Source of the DNA: an uncultured Negativicutes bacterium
GTDB lineage: Bacteria > Bacillota > Negativicutes > Acidaminococcales > Acidaminococcaceae
Reading direction: 5' to 3'
Assembly: GCA_937926555.1 (NCBI GenBank)
Contig: CALAZX010000184.1
Location: forward strand, 1 to 8,701
Length of the DNA: 8,701 bases
Shown here: positions 1-6,990 of the stretch, in pieces
How positions within the stretch are numbered: the stretch's first letter is position 1
Layout: every line of letters begins with the position of its first letter
Notes under the pieces: model-generated
Told to the model about the DNA's origin: nothing
Databases searched by the model: none
What the model saw: the letters and a program-made list of their open reading frames with translations, nothing else
Program-made: the position numbers and the translations under genes

Positions 1-19
1 CAGGCAAAGGAAGGATATC

Positions 20-646
20 ATGGCTAAATCCCTGGAGAACCAGGAGACCGCCCGGAAGATCGTGGAAGCCGCCACCGAGCTGTTCGCGGAGAACAACTTC
101 GAAGCGGTGTCCCTGAAGAAGATCGCCAGCAAGGCGGGCGCCAACAGCGCGCTTATCTCCTATTACTTCGGCAACAAACAGAAACTCTACGAGCATATCC
201 TCAGCGACCAGGCGGACTTCTTCATGTCCTCCCTGGAGAAGCTGGAGGCCACGGGGCTCACTCCCCTGAAGCGGATGCTCCATTTCCTGGACGAGCAGAC
301 CCGCTCCCATCTGGAGAATCCCAACGCCATCCGCATCATCTACCGGGAGCTTCTCTCCCCCACGGAGATCGGCGCGGAGACCATCGAGAAGAAAATCCTC
401 ACCATCCAGGACCGGATGATAGAGGCCTTAGAAGAAGCCATTGAGAACGGCACGGTGAAGCCGGACACCAACACCCATGCGGCGGCCTTCACCCTCATCA
501 GCATCTCGGCCTTCTACCTGCTGACACACCAGTATATCCTGGCCAGCCGCAGGCTATCCGGGGAGGAGACGGATTTCTCCCATATACGCAAGGTCTATCT
601 CACCTACTTCAACTCGCTGCTGACCGGAAAGGAGTCTTTAGCATGA
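20..646 (+). CDS. TetR/AcrR-family transcriptional regulator of the efflux operon
   Basis: A 208-residue protein of typical TetR length. The N-terminal DNA-binding domain spans about residues 8-57. Its helix-turn-helix is at about 31-50 (V-S-L-K-K-I-A-S-K-A-G then A-L-I-S-Y-Y-F), followed by the usual F-x-N-K-x-x-L-Y segment at 50-57. The remainder (about 70-208) is the variable, mostly helical ligand-binding and dimerisation domain, so the ligand cannot be read from sequence. The ATG at 20 is preceded by a good Shine-Dalgarno (AAGGAAGG, about 5 bases away). Its stop overlaps the adaptor start by 4 bases (ATGA), so it is the first visible gene of the efflux operon. By analogy with AcrR-type regulators it probably represses its own operon and is released by pump substrates. 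That is inference: the promoter and operator lie before base 1. The HTH end and efflux context loosely recall CecR/YbiH-type regulators, with low confidence. Confidence 0.93.
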   Translation: MAKSLENQETARKIVEAATELFAENNFEAVSLKKIASKAGANSALISYYFGNKQKLYEHILSDQADFFMSSLEKLEATGLTPLKRMLHFLDEQTRSHLENPNAIRIIYRELLSPTEIGAETIEKKILTIQDRMIEALEEAIENGTVKPDTNTHAAAFTLISISAFYLLTHQYILASRRLSGEETDFSHIRKVYLTYFNSLLTGKESLA

Positions 647-1752
647 AATTACCGGAAATCAAGCTGACAAAAAAACATTACGCGGTGCTGGGCGCCGTGA
701 TTATCCTCTTCCTGGGCTGGCGGATCTTCTCCGTCCTCAGTGACAAGCCCCAGGAGGTCAACACCGTCCCCGTGGTGCGCACGGTGACCGTGGGCGAGAC
801 CTCCACCGACGCCACCGCCACCTATCCCGGCGAGGTCCGGGGCAAATACGAGAGCCAGCTGGCCTTCCAGGTTCCCGGCAAGATCATCCGCCGCTCCGCC
901 AATCTGGGGCAGCAGGTGGAAGCCGGCCAGGTGCTGATGGAGATCGACCCCAAGGACATCGACCAGCAGCTGCTGGCCAGCCAGGCGGCCTACAGCTCCG
1001 CCCAGGCCAACTACAACCTGGCCCGGGAGAACTACAGCCGCTTCCAGAAGCTCTATGAGCAGAACGCGGTGAGCGCCATGGTCCGGGACCAGTACAAGAC
1101 CCAGTTCGACGCCGCGGCCTCCGCGCTGAACAGTGCCCAGGCCCAGCTGAACGCATCCCGGAACCAGATGGGGTACACCCGTCTGGTGGCGGACCATGCA
1201 GGCAGCATCGCCTCCGTGTCCGGCGAGGTGGGCCAGGTGGTGGCAGCAGGCACCCCCGTGGTGACCCTGGTGCAGGACGGCCAGCGCGAGATCCAGATCT
1301 ACGTGCCGGAGAACCGGCTGGACCAGGTGTCCATCGGCCAGAAAGCCACCGTCACCTTCTGGGCCCTCACCGGCGTGAAGGCGGAAGGCACCGTGACGGA
1401 GATCGCCCCCATGGCGGACCCGGTGACCCGCACCTATAAAGTGCGCATCGCACTGGACTCCATGCCGGAAGAGGCCAAGCTGGGCATGACCGCCAAAGTG
1501 GTCCTGGGCACCGGCAAGGAGACAGCCCTGCTGCTGCCCCAGAGCGCCATCTACCAGACCGGCGAGAAACCCGGTGTCTGGGTGATCCGCGACAAGAAAG
1601 CAACCCTGGTGCCGGTGAAAGTGGACGGCTACGAGGGCAACAACGTGAAAATCTCCGCCGGCCTGAAGAAGGGCGATGTGGTTGTCACCGGCGGCATCAA
1701 CAAATTATCCGAAGGACAGGAAGTCCGTCTGGAAGGCAGTGAGTTCAAATGA
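643..1752 (+). CDS. RND efflux periplasmic adaptor subunit (HlyD/MFP family)
   Basis: A 369-residue adaptor that would link the inner-membrane pump to an outer-membrane channel. A short basic N-terminus is followed by one hydrophobic segment (about 13-30), acting as signal anchor or signal peptide. I see no cysteine, so it is not a lipoprotein, unlike AcrA. Domains in order: first lipoyl half (about 72-105, with V-P-G-K-I and G-Q-x-V-x-x-G-Q-x-L), a short alpha-hairpin rich in Ala, Gln and Asn (about 106-176), second lipoyl half (about 178-210, G-x-I-A-S-V-x-x-E-x-G-Q-V-V), beta-barrel (about 214-290) and membrane-proximal domain (about 295-365). The start has a clear ribosome site (AAAGGAG, 8 bases upstream) inside the end of the regulator gene. 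The stop overlaps the pump start by 4 bases. The substrate is unknown; drug or metabolite export is inferred from family. Confidence 0.95.
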   Translation: MKLPEIKLTKKHYAVLGAVIILFLGWRIFSVLSDKPQEVNTVPVVRTVTVGETSTDATATYPGEVRGKYESQLAFQVPGKIIRRSANLGQQVEAGQVLMEIDPKDIDQQLLASQAAYSSAQANYNLARENYSRFQKLYEQNAVSAMVRDQYKTQFDAAASALNSAQAQLNASRNQMGYTRLVADHAGSIASVSGEVGQVVAAGTPVVTLVQDGQREIQIYVPENRLDQVSIGQKATVTFWALTGVKAEGTVTEIAPMADPVTRTYKVRIALDSMPEEAKLGMTAKVVLGTGKETALLLPQSAIYQTGEKPGVWVIRDKKATLVPVKVDGYEGNNVKISAGLKKGDVVVTGGINKLSEGQEVRLEGSEFK

Positions 1753-4700
1753 TGGACAATCAGATGAATAACAGAGGCAGCGGCAACTGGGCCGAGTGGG
1801 CCATCAGGCACAAGCAGGTGGTCTACTTCTTCATGACGCTGATCTTCGCCATGGGCATCTTCTGCTACAACCACCTGGGCCGCAGCGAGGACCCCAACTT
1901 CACCGTGAAGCAGATGGTGGTCTCCGCCGCCTGGCCCGGCGCCACGGCGAAAGAGATGGAGCTCCAGGTGACGGACAAGATCGAGAAGACGATTCAGACC
2001 GTCCCCGACGTGGACTTCGTCACCAGCTACTCCCGCCCGGGAGTCTGCGTGGTCACCGTGACCCTGAAGGAATCCACCTCCCCCGAGACCACCCGCCAGC
2101 GCTGGCAGGAGGTGCGGAACCTGGTGGGCGACGCCCGGCGGAATCTGCCGGAAGGCGTCTACGGCCCCTTCTACAACGACCATTTCGATGACGTCTACGG
2201 CAACGTGTACGCCATCACCTCCGACAGCTACTCCTACGAGGAGATGCGCCAGGTGGCCAGCAAGATCAAGGACCAGCTGGTACAGGTCCCCGACGTGAAG
2301 AAAGTAGAGCTGCTGGGCGTGCAGCCGGAGAAAATCTACATCCAGCTGGACAACGACAAGCTCTCCCAGCTGGGGATGAGCATCGACCAGCTGGCACAGG
2401 TGATCAAGGCGGAGACCTCCATCACCCCCGCGGGCATGGAGCATGACAACAAGCACAATGTCTACCTGCGCCTCACCGGCCTGCCCAACACCCTGAAGAA
2501 TATCGAGAACCTCCCCATCAGCGGCAACGGACGCACCCTGCGGCTGGGGGACGTGGCCACCATCACCCGTGGCTACGCCGAGCCGGCGGAACCCAAGATG
2601 TACTTTGACGGGCATCCTGCCATCGGCATCGCCATCTCCATGGTGGACGGCGGCAACAACCTGGAGCTGGGCGCCAACCTGGACAAGGAGACAGTGCGGA
2701 TCCGCAACCAGCTCCCCCTGGGCTTCGAGTTCCACCAGGTGCTGAACCAGCCCAAAGTGGTGAAGAACGCCATCAACGAGTTCATGGAGAGCCTCATCGA
2801 GGCCATCATCATCGTCCTCTTCGTCAGCCTCCTGAGCCTGGGACGGCGGAGCGGCTATGTCATCTCCGTCTGCATCCCCCTGGTGCTCCTGTGCAGCTTC
2901 ATCGGCATGTTCGCCATGGGCATCGACCTGCACAAGATCTCCCTGGGCTCCCTGATCCTGTCGCTGGGCATGCTGGTGGACGACTCCATCGTGGTGGTGG
3001 AGATGATAGAGCTGAAGGTGAACGAGGGCTGGGACCGGGTGAAAGCCTGCTCCTACGCCTTTGAGAGCTGCGCCAAGCCGCTGCTCACCGGCACTCTCAT
3101 CACTGTGGCCAGCTTCATGCCCATCGCCTTCGCCAAATCGGCGGTAGGCGAGTTCGCCGGCTCCCTCTTCCCCGTGGTGGCCGTGACCCTGCTGGCAAGC
3201 TGGCTCATCTCCGCCACCGTGGCCCCCACCCTGGCCTACGAGTGGATCCGCCCCTCCGTGAAACGGAACGAGGCGGTGGATAACGGGGATAAGAAAGAGA
3301 TCGCGGCAGCTGTGACGGAAAACGCTTCTGTGGATACTGCGGACAAGTCCGCTGACATCACCACCGGCGGAAACGCTTCTGTGGATAGTGAGGGCAACAA
3401 AGAGAACCCGGAGAAACTGCCGGATTCCCGGACCAACCCCATGTACGACAACACCTTCTACCGCGGCTTCCGGGCTGTGCTGGACTGGTCCATGCACCAC
3501 CGCAAGACCGTGGTGGCCATGGCCGTGGCGGTGCTCCTCTCCACCCTGGCCCTCAGCGGCCTCTTGAAACACGAGTTCTTCCCCGCCTCCGTGCGGCCGG
3601 AGCTCCTGGTGGAGCTGAACCTGCCTGAAGGTTCCAGCCTGGCGGCCAGCGACGAGGCGGCGCAGAAGCTGACCCAGCTTGTCATGAAGGACGAGGACAC
3701 GGAGAGCGTCTCCACCTATGTGGGCAAGAGCGCGCCCCGTTTCGTCCTGGTAATGGACCCTGTGCAGCCCCGTGACAACTACGCCCAGCTGGTGGTAGTT
3801 GCCAAGGACAGCGACGCCAGAGTCCGTCTGGAGAAGAAGATCAAGACCATGGTGGACGACAACCTGCCCAATGTGCAGAGCTACTCCCGCTCCATCCCTC
3901 TCGGTCCTCCCACTCCGTATCCGGTGATGTTCCGTGTCACCGCACCCACGGATGACGAGGCGAAACTCTACGCGGGCAAGCTGAAAGACATCATGCGGCA
4001 GAACCCCTATATCTCCCTGGTCCACTACGACTGGATGGAGAAGACCGGCGCGGTGAAAGTGCAGATTGACGACGACAAACTGCGCCAGATGGGGCTGACC
4101 CGGAAGACCGTCTCCTCCGCCCTCTACGCGGAGATCAGCGGCTACTCCATCAGCCAGTACTACGACAAGGACCAGGCCATCGACCTGGTGTTCCGCCTGG
4201 AGCCCCGTGACCACAGCAGCATCACGGACCTGGGCAACCTGAGCATCCCCACCGCCAGAGGCGCCGTGCCCCTGAGCCAGGTGGCGAAACTCAGCTACGA
4301 GAACGAGGACGGCATGATCTGGCGCCGCAACCTGCAGCCCACCGTCACCGTCAACGCCGGCATCGCCGACGGCGCCACCGGCAACGACGTGACCAACCAG
4401 ATCCTGGATGCCTCCAAGGAGCTGCGGAAGAGCCTGCCCCCCGGCGTGAAAATCGAGGTTGGCGGCCCCTCCGAGAAGAGCGTCAACGCGCTGAGCTCCC
4501 TGATGGAGCCGGTACCGGCCATGCTGGTGATCACCCTGGTGCTGCTGATGATCATGCTGAAGGACGTGCAGAAACTCTTCGTGGTGGTCTGCACCGCGCC
4601 CCTGGGCATCATCGGCGTCATCCTGGGCCTGTTCATCTTCAATACGCCGCTGGGCATCATGGCTGAGATCGGCGCCCTGGCACTGACAGGCACCATCATC

Positions 4701-4985
4701 CGTAACGCCACCGTGCTGGTGGACCAGATCGACCAGCATCTGGCGGCAGGGATGAAACCCATGGATGCCGTGATGGAATCCGTCATTGTCCGCTGCCGTC
4801 CTATCATGCTGACGGCGCTGACCACGGTGCTGGGCCTCATCCCCATGTTCCCCAGCGACTTCTGGCGGGGACTGGCTGTGGCCATGGCCAGCGGTCTGAC
4901 GGTGGCCACGGTGATCACCCTGATCATCATGCCCGTCATCTACTGCATGGTCTTCAGGATTCCCAATCCGGACAGTGCGAAATGA
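1749..4985 (+). CDS. RND-family efflux pump, inner-membrane permease subunit (AcrB/TriC-like)
   Basis: A 1078-residue proton-driven exporter with the duplicated RND layout. TM1 is at about 23-40, a large periplasmic porter loop at 41-345, TM2-TM6 at about 347-497, a hydrophilic linker at about 500-575, TM7 at about 587-605, a second porter loop at 606-918, and TM8-TM12 at about 921-1068. Proton-relay positions can be matched to AcrB by eye: D411 and D412 in G-M-L-V-D-D-S-I-V-V-V-E (AcrB D407/D408), R985 in TM10 (AcrB K940), R1015 (AcrB R971) and T1022 (AcrB T978). The stretch E-D-P-N-F-T-V-K-Q-M-V-V, then W-P-G-A-T, recalls the TriC branch rather than AcrB itself; this is from memory. The linker carries an in-frame peptide repeat. 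The gene begins ATGATG: the first ATG overlaps the adaptor stop, and the Shine-Dalgarno is weak (GGAAGG about 12 bases upstream), so translation is probably coupled. No outer-membrane factor gene follows. Substrates are unknown. Confidence 0.96.
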   Translation: MMDNQMNNRGSGNWAEWAIRHKQVVYFFMTLIFAMGIFCYNHLGRSEDPNFTVKQMVVSAAWPGATAKEMELQVTDKIEKTIQTVPDVDFVTSYSRPGVCVVTVTLKESTSPETTRQRWQEVRNLVGDARRNLPEGVYGPFYNDHFDDVYGNVYAITSDSYSYEEMRQVASKIKDQLVQVPDVKKVELLGVQPEKIYIQLDNDKLSQLGMSIDQLAQVIKAETSITPAGMEHDNKHNVYLRLTGLPNTLKNIENLPISGNGRTLRLGDVATITRGYAEPAEPKMYFDGHPAIGIAISMVDGGNNLELGANLDKETVRIRNQLPLGFEFHQVLNQPKVVKNAINEFMESLIEAIIIVLFVSLLSLGRRSGYVISVCIPLVLLCSFIGMFAMGIDLHKISLGSLILSLGMLVDDSIVVVEMIELKVNEGWDRVKACSYAFESCAKPLLTGTLITVASFMPIAFAKSAVGEFAGSLFPVVAVTLLASWLISATVAPTLAYEWIRPSVKRNEAVDNGDKKEIAAAVTENASVDTADKSADITTGGNASVDSEGNKENPEKLPDSRTNPMYDNTFYRGFRAVLDWSMHHRKTVVAMAVAVLLSTLALSGLLKHEFFPASVRPELLVELNLPEGSSLAASDEAAQKLTQLVMKDEDTESVSTYVGKSAPRFVLVMDPVQPRDNYAQLVVVAKDSDARVRLEKKIKTMVDDNLPNVQSYSRSIPLGPPTPYPVMFRVTAPTDDEAKLYAGKLKDIMRQNPYISLVHYDWMEKTGAVKVQIDDDKLRQMGLTRKTVSSALYAEISGYSISQYYDKDQAIDLVFRLEPRDHSSITDLGNLSIPTARGAVPLSQVAKLSYENEDGMIWRRNLQPTVTVNAGIADGATGNDVTNQILDASKELRKSLPPGVKIEVGGPSEKSVNALSSLMEPVPAMLVITLVLLMIMLKDVQKLFVVVCTAPLGIIGVILGLFIFNTPLGIMAEIGALALTGTIIRNATVLVDQIDQHLAAGMKPMDAVMESVIVRCRPIMLTALTTVLGLIPMFPSDFWRGLAVAMASGLTVATVITLIIMPVIYCMVFRIPNPDSAK
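3267..3396 (+). repeat. In-frame degenerate repeat in the pump's TM6-TM7 linker
   Basis: A 17-base exact direct repeat, AAACGCTTCTGTGGATA, occurs at 3320-3336 and 3371-3387. The offset is 51 bases, so it stays in frame. A more degenerate copy sharing GTGGATA lies at 3276-3282, 54 bases before the first. The encoded peptides are NEAVDNGDKK (507-516), NASVDTADKS (525-534) and NASVDSEGNK (542-551). The linker is hydrophilic and acidic, and its GCT and TCT codons differ from the GCC/TCC preference around it. It lies in the cytoplasmic connection between the two halves of the pump, where length variation is tolerated. It probably arose by local slippage or duplication; function is unknown. Confidence 0.75.
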
Positions 4986-5010
4986 TGTGACAACTGAATA
5001 GAGAAAACAG

Positions 5011-5057
5011 AACGGCCTCCGAAGGTCAGCCATGTACGCTGATCATCGGAGGCCGTT
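5011..5057. terminator. Shared bidirectional intrinsic terminator between converging operons
   Basis: Outer arms AACGGCCTCCGA (5011-5022) and TCGGAGGCCGTT (5046-5057) pair perfectly over 12 bases. After one A-A mismatch, 5024-5030 pairs with 5038-5044 for 7 more (one G-U), leaving a 7-base loop at 5031-5037. On the plus strand the hairpin begins 26 bases after the pump stop and is followed by TTT, with a T-rich stretch at 5067-5092. On the minus strand it is followed by CTGTTTTCTC, a modest U-tract. The location between two converging stops (4985 and 5195) and the near-symmetric stem suit termination of both operons. The rest of 4986-5194 shows no gene or other clear structure. Confidence 0.85.
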
Positions 5058-5194
5058 TCGCATGCCTTTTCCACTTTATCTTTTTCGATTTTCCCGCTGT
5101 TCCGGCGGATTCAGACAGGCCGTCACGTTGCGCCGCCTGCCCTGAGCTTCCAGGCCCGGCAACAACCTGCCACGCTATGCCGCCGGAGCGGATA

Positions 5195-5626
5195 TCACAT
5201 CCGGTCCAGCAGGTACACCAGGGCCAGCACATAGCCCACTCTGCCCAGGCCGCAGATCTGGCCGTCGCAGCCCGCCGTGGTGACACAGCGCTGCCGGAAG
5301 CTCTCACGCCGGTGGATGTTGCTGAGATGGACCTCCACTTTCGGCAGGTCCACCGCCTGGAGGGCGTCCAGCACCGCCACGCTGTAGTGGGTGTAGGCCG
5401 CCGGGTTGATGACGATGCCGTCCGCCTTGCCCAGTGATCCCTGGATCAGGTCCACCAGCTCCCCTTCGGAGTTGGTCTGGAAGAACTCCACCTCCAGCCC
5501 CAGGGCTTTCGCCTCCTCCGTCACATAATAGCACAGATCCCGGTAGGTCTCATGGCCGTAGATTTCCGGCTCTCTCACGCCCAGCATGTTCAGGTTGGGT
5601 CCATTGATCACCCGTATCCTCTTCAT
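5195..5626 (-). CDS. aroQ: 3-dehydroquinate dehydratase, type II
   Basis: A 143-residue cytosolic enzyme, the usual size for type II dehydroquinase, which normally forms a dodecamer. It dehydrates 3-dehydroquinate to 3-dehydroshikimate, step 3 of the shikimate pathway. Family motifs are all present: I-N-G-P-N-L-N at 7-13, the flexible-loop Arg18 and catalytic Tyr23 in R-E-P-E-I-Y-G, N74 and H80 in I-N-P-A-A-Y-T-H, H100 in V-E-V-H-L-S-N-I-H, and R107/R111. The start chosen is the ATG at 5626, preceded by AGGGAGGAA about 9 bases upstream and overlapping the aroK stop as ATGA. An upstream in-frame GTG at 5650 would add eight non-conserved residues and is less likely. It is the last gene of the aro operon, and the terminator hairpin lies about 137 bases beyond its stop. 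Confidence 0.97.
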   Translation of the reverse strand: MKRIRVINGPNLNMLGVREPEIYGHETYRDLCYYVTEEAKALGLEVEFFQTNSEGELVDLIQGSLGKADGIVINPAAYTHYSVAVLDALQAVDLPKVEVHLSNIHRRESFRQRCVTTAGCDGQICGLGRVGYVLALVYLLDRM

Positions 5627-6135
5627 CGCGTCTCTTCCTCCCTGCGGCACAGCCGCACCAGTCTCACCAGCACCTCTTTCAGGGTGCCCTCGTTGTCCAC
5701 CGTCCAGTTGGCCGTGGTCTCATACAGCTTCATCCGCTGCCAGTACAGGTCGTAGATTTTCTCCTTGCCCTCCGCCAGGAGAGGCCGCCCTTCCAGGTCG
5801 CCGCTGCGGCAGATGGCACCGGGACTGCGGCGCAGATAGACCACCGTCCCCAGTTTCCGGAGCAGATCCTTGTTCTCCGGGGTCACCACCACCCCGCCGC
5901 CACAGGCGATGACGGTGTCCGTGATGCCCTCTTCCAGGAGCGCCTCCAGCACCGCCGTCTCCGCCTTGCGGAAATGCTCCTCTCCCGGTTCGAAGAGTTC
6001 CGGGATGGTCTTTCCCGTCCGGCGGACGATCTCCTCGTCCAGGTCCAGGAAATCCCGGTCCAGCAACTGGGCCAGGTACTTTCCCGCCGTGGACTTGCCC
6101 GAACCGGGCAGTCCCGTCAGCAGCACGTTCCTCAT
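5623..6135 (-). CDS. aroK: Shikimate kinase
   Basis: A 170-residue P-loop kinase of typical length that phosphorylates shikimate to shikimate 3-phosphate with ATP. The Walker A is G-L-P-G-S-G-K-S-T at 8-16. Shikimate-binding residues are D33 (in D-L-D-E-E-I), R56 (in H-F-R-K-A-E), the G79-G81 triplet (C-G-G-G-V-V) and R134 in the C-terminal helix. R117 of the lid motif (G-R-P-L-L) is also present. The start is the ATG at 6135, overlapping the aroE stop as ATGA, with GGAGGAG about 5 bases upstream. The reading frame stays open upstream inside aroE, but in a different frame from it, so there is no AroE-AroK fusion. The aroL symbol would be equally defensible; aroK is used as the default for a single shikimate kinase in an aro operon. 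Confidence 0.97.
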   Translation of the reverse strand: MRNVLLTGLPGSGKSTAGKYLAQLLDRDFLDLDEEIVRRTGKTIPELFEPGEEHFRKAETAVLEALLEEGITDTVIACGGGVVVTPENKDLLRKLGTVVYLRRSPGAICRSGDLEGRPLLAEGKEKIYDLYWQRMKLYETTANWTVDNEGTLKEVLVRLVRLCRREEETR

Positions 6136-6989
6136 GGTCTCTCCTCCAGTTCCGCGATGATCCGGTCCACCAGGCTGGCCGGCAGTCTTTTCCCCTGCCA
6201 GATCTCCTGGGACGCCACGGCCTGTGCCACCAGCATGTCCATGCCGTCCACCGCTTTCTTCCCCAGTCTCCCGGCCATGGCCAGGAAGGGTGTCACCCGG
6301 GGGTTGTAGATCAGGTCCACCGCCGCGGCGAACCGCGCCACCACGGATTCCGGCACAGGACTCCGGTCCGGGTGGCCGCTCATCCCCACCGGGGTGCAGT
6401 TCACCAGGATGTCCCCCCTGCGTTCCGCCAGCTCCGCATAGGAGATGACGGGACAGATGAAGCTGCCGCCGCTGCGGGATACCGCGGTCACCGAAGTTGC
6501 GCCATGGTCCTTCAGATACTGGACCACCGCCCGGGCCGCGCCGCCGGCCCCCAGGACCACGGCAACTTTTCCCTCCACAGGGATGCCGTTGCGCTCCAGC
6601 ATCTTGCCGAAGCCCAGATAGTCCGTATTCCAGCCGGTCTTCCGGCCATCCCGGAAGAGGATGGTGTTCACCGCCCCGATGGCCTCCGCCTCCGGGGACA
6701 GTCCGTCCAGACTCTCCATCACCTTTACTTTGTAGGGGATGGTCACGTTGATTCCCGCGAAGGTTCCGCCACATTCTTCCAGCAGCGCTTCCACCCGTTC
6801 CGGCGGGCACTCCAGCAGGTCATAAGAACCCTCCCGCCCCGTCAGGCGGAATATCTCCCTGTGGATCCGGGGAGAGAGACTGTGCCCCAGCTTCTCCCCC
6901 AGCAGTCCGCAGACCATGGGAGCCGCCGCACTGTTTTCCGGAGCGCATTCCGTGTTGTTCTTCTCTTTTCCCATCAGACTGCGCTCCAT
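6132..6989 (-). CDS. aroE: Shikimate dehydrogenase (NADP+)
   Basis: A 285-residue enzyme reducing 3-dehydroshikimate to shikimate. The substrate domain shows S37 and S39 in H-S-L-S-P, catalytic K87 in N-V-T-I-P-Y-K, N108 in G-A-V-N-T, and catalytic D123 in W-N-T-D. The cofactor domain has the G-A-G-G-A-A loop at 147-152 and the late M-L-V-A-Q motif with Q256. The usual N-R-T cofactor clamp reads S-R-S at 171-173. The N-terminus is about 20 residues longer than typical AroE. The ATG at 6989 sits one base after the pheA stop with AGGGGG about 7 bases upstream. The ATG at codon 6 (6974), with GGAGCGC upstream, is an alternative. The ATG at codon 25 matches the common start in homologues but lacks a ribosome site. 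Its position next to aroK and aroQ supports the biosynthetic role over a quinate-specific paralogue. Confidence 0.96.
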   Translation of the reverse strand: MERSLMGKEKNNTECAPENSAAAPMVCGLLGEKLGHSLSPRIHREIFRLTGREGSYDLLECPPERVEALLEECGGTFAGINVTIPYKVKVMESLDGLSPEAEAIGAVNTILFRDGRKTGWNTDYLGFGKMLERNGIPVEGKVAVVLGAGGAARAVVQYLKDHGATSVTAVSRSGGSFICPVISYAELAERRGDILVNCTPVGMSGHPDRSPVPESVVARFAAAVDLIYNPRVTPFLAMAGRLGKKAVDGMDMLVAQAVASQEIWQGKRLPASLVDRIIAELEERP

Positions 6990-6990
6990 C

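Noticed and set aside
649..1197. A 182-codon minus-strand frame opposite the adaptor gene
   Set aside because: Composition is low-complexity Gly, Leu, Val and His, and the opposite strand encodes a complete adaptor with all expected domains.
1629..5033. A minus-strand open frame of 1134 codons lying antisense to the whole pump gene
   Set aside because: Its translation is extremely rich in His, Gly, Asp and Gln with no domain or membrane pattern, as expected when GC-ending codons are read backward. The plus-strand frame is a clear RND permease.
5026..5307. A 93-codon minus-strand frame across the intergenic region and the end of aroQ
   Set aside because: It overlaps aroQ out of frame, runs through the terminator hairpin, and has no conserved motif.
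5177..5437. An 86-codon plus-strand frame opposite aroQ
   Set aside because: It is antisense to a well-conserved enzyme and has no supporting motif or operon context.
5623..6810. A possible AroE-AroK fusion, because the aroK frame stays open far upstream
   Set aside because: The upstream extension is out of frame with aroE and gives Gly/Arg-rich nonsense. Real AroK starts at 6135 with its own ribosome site.
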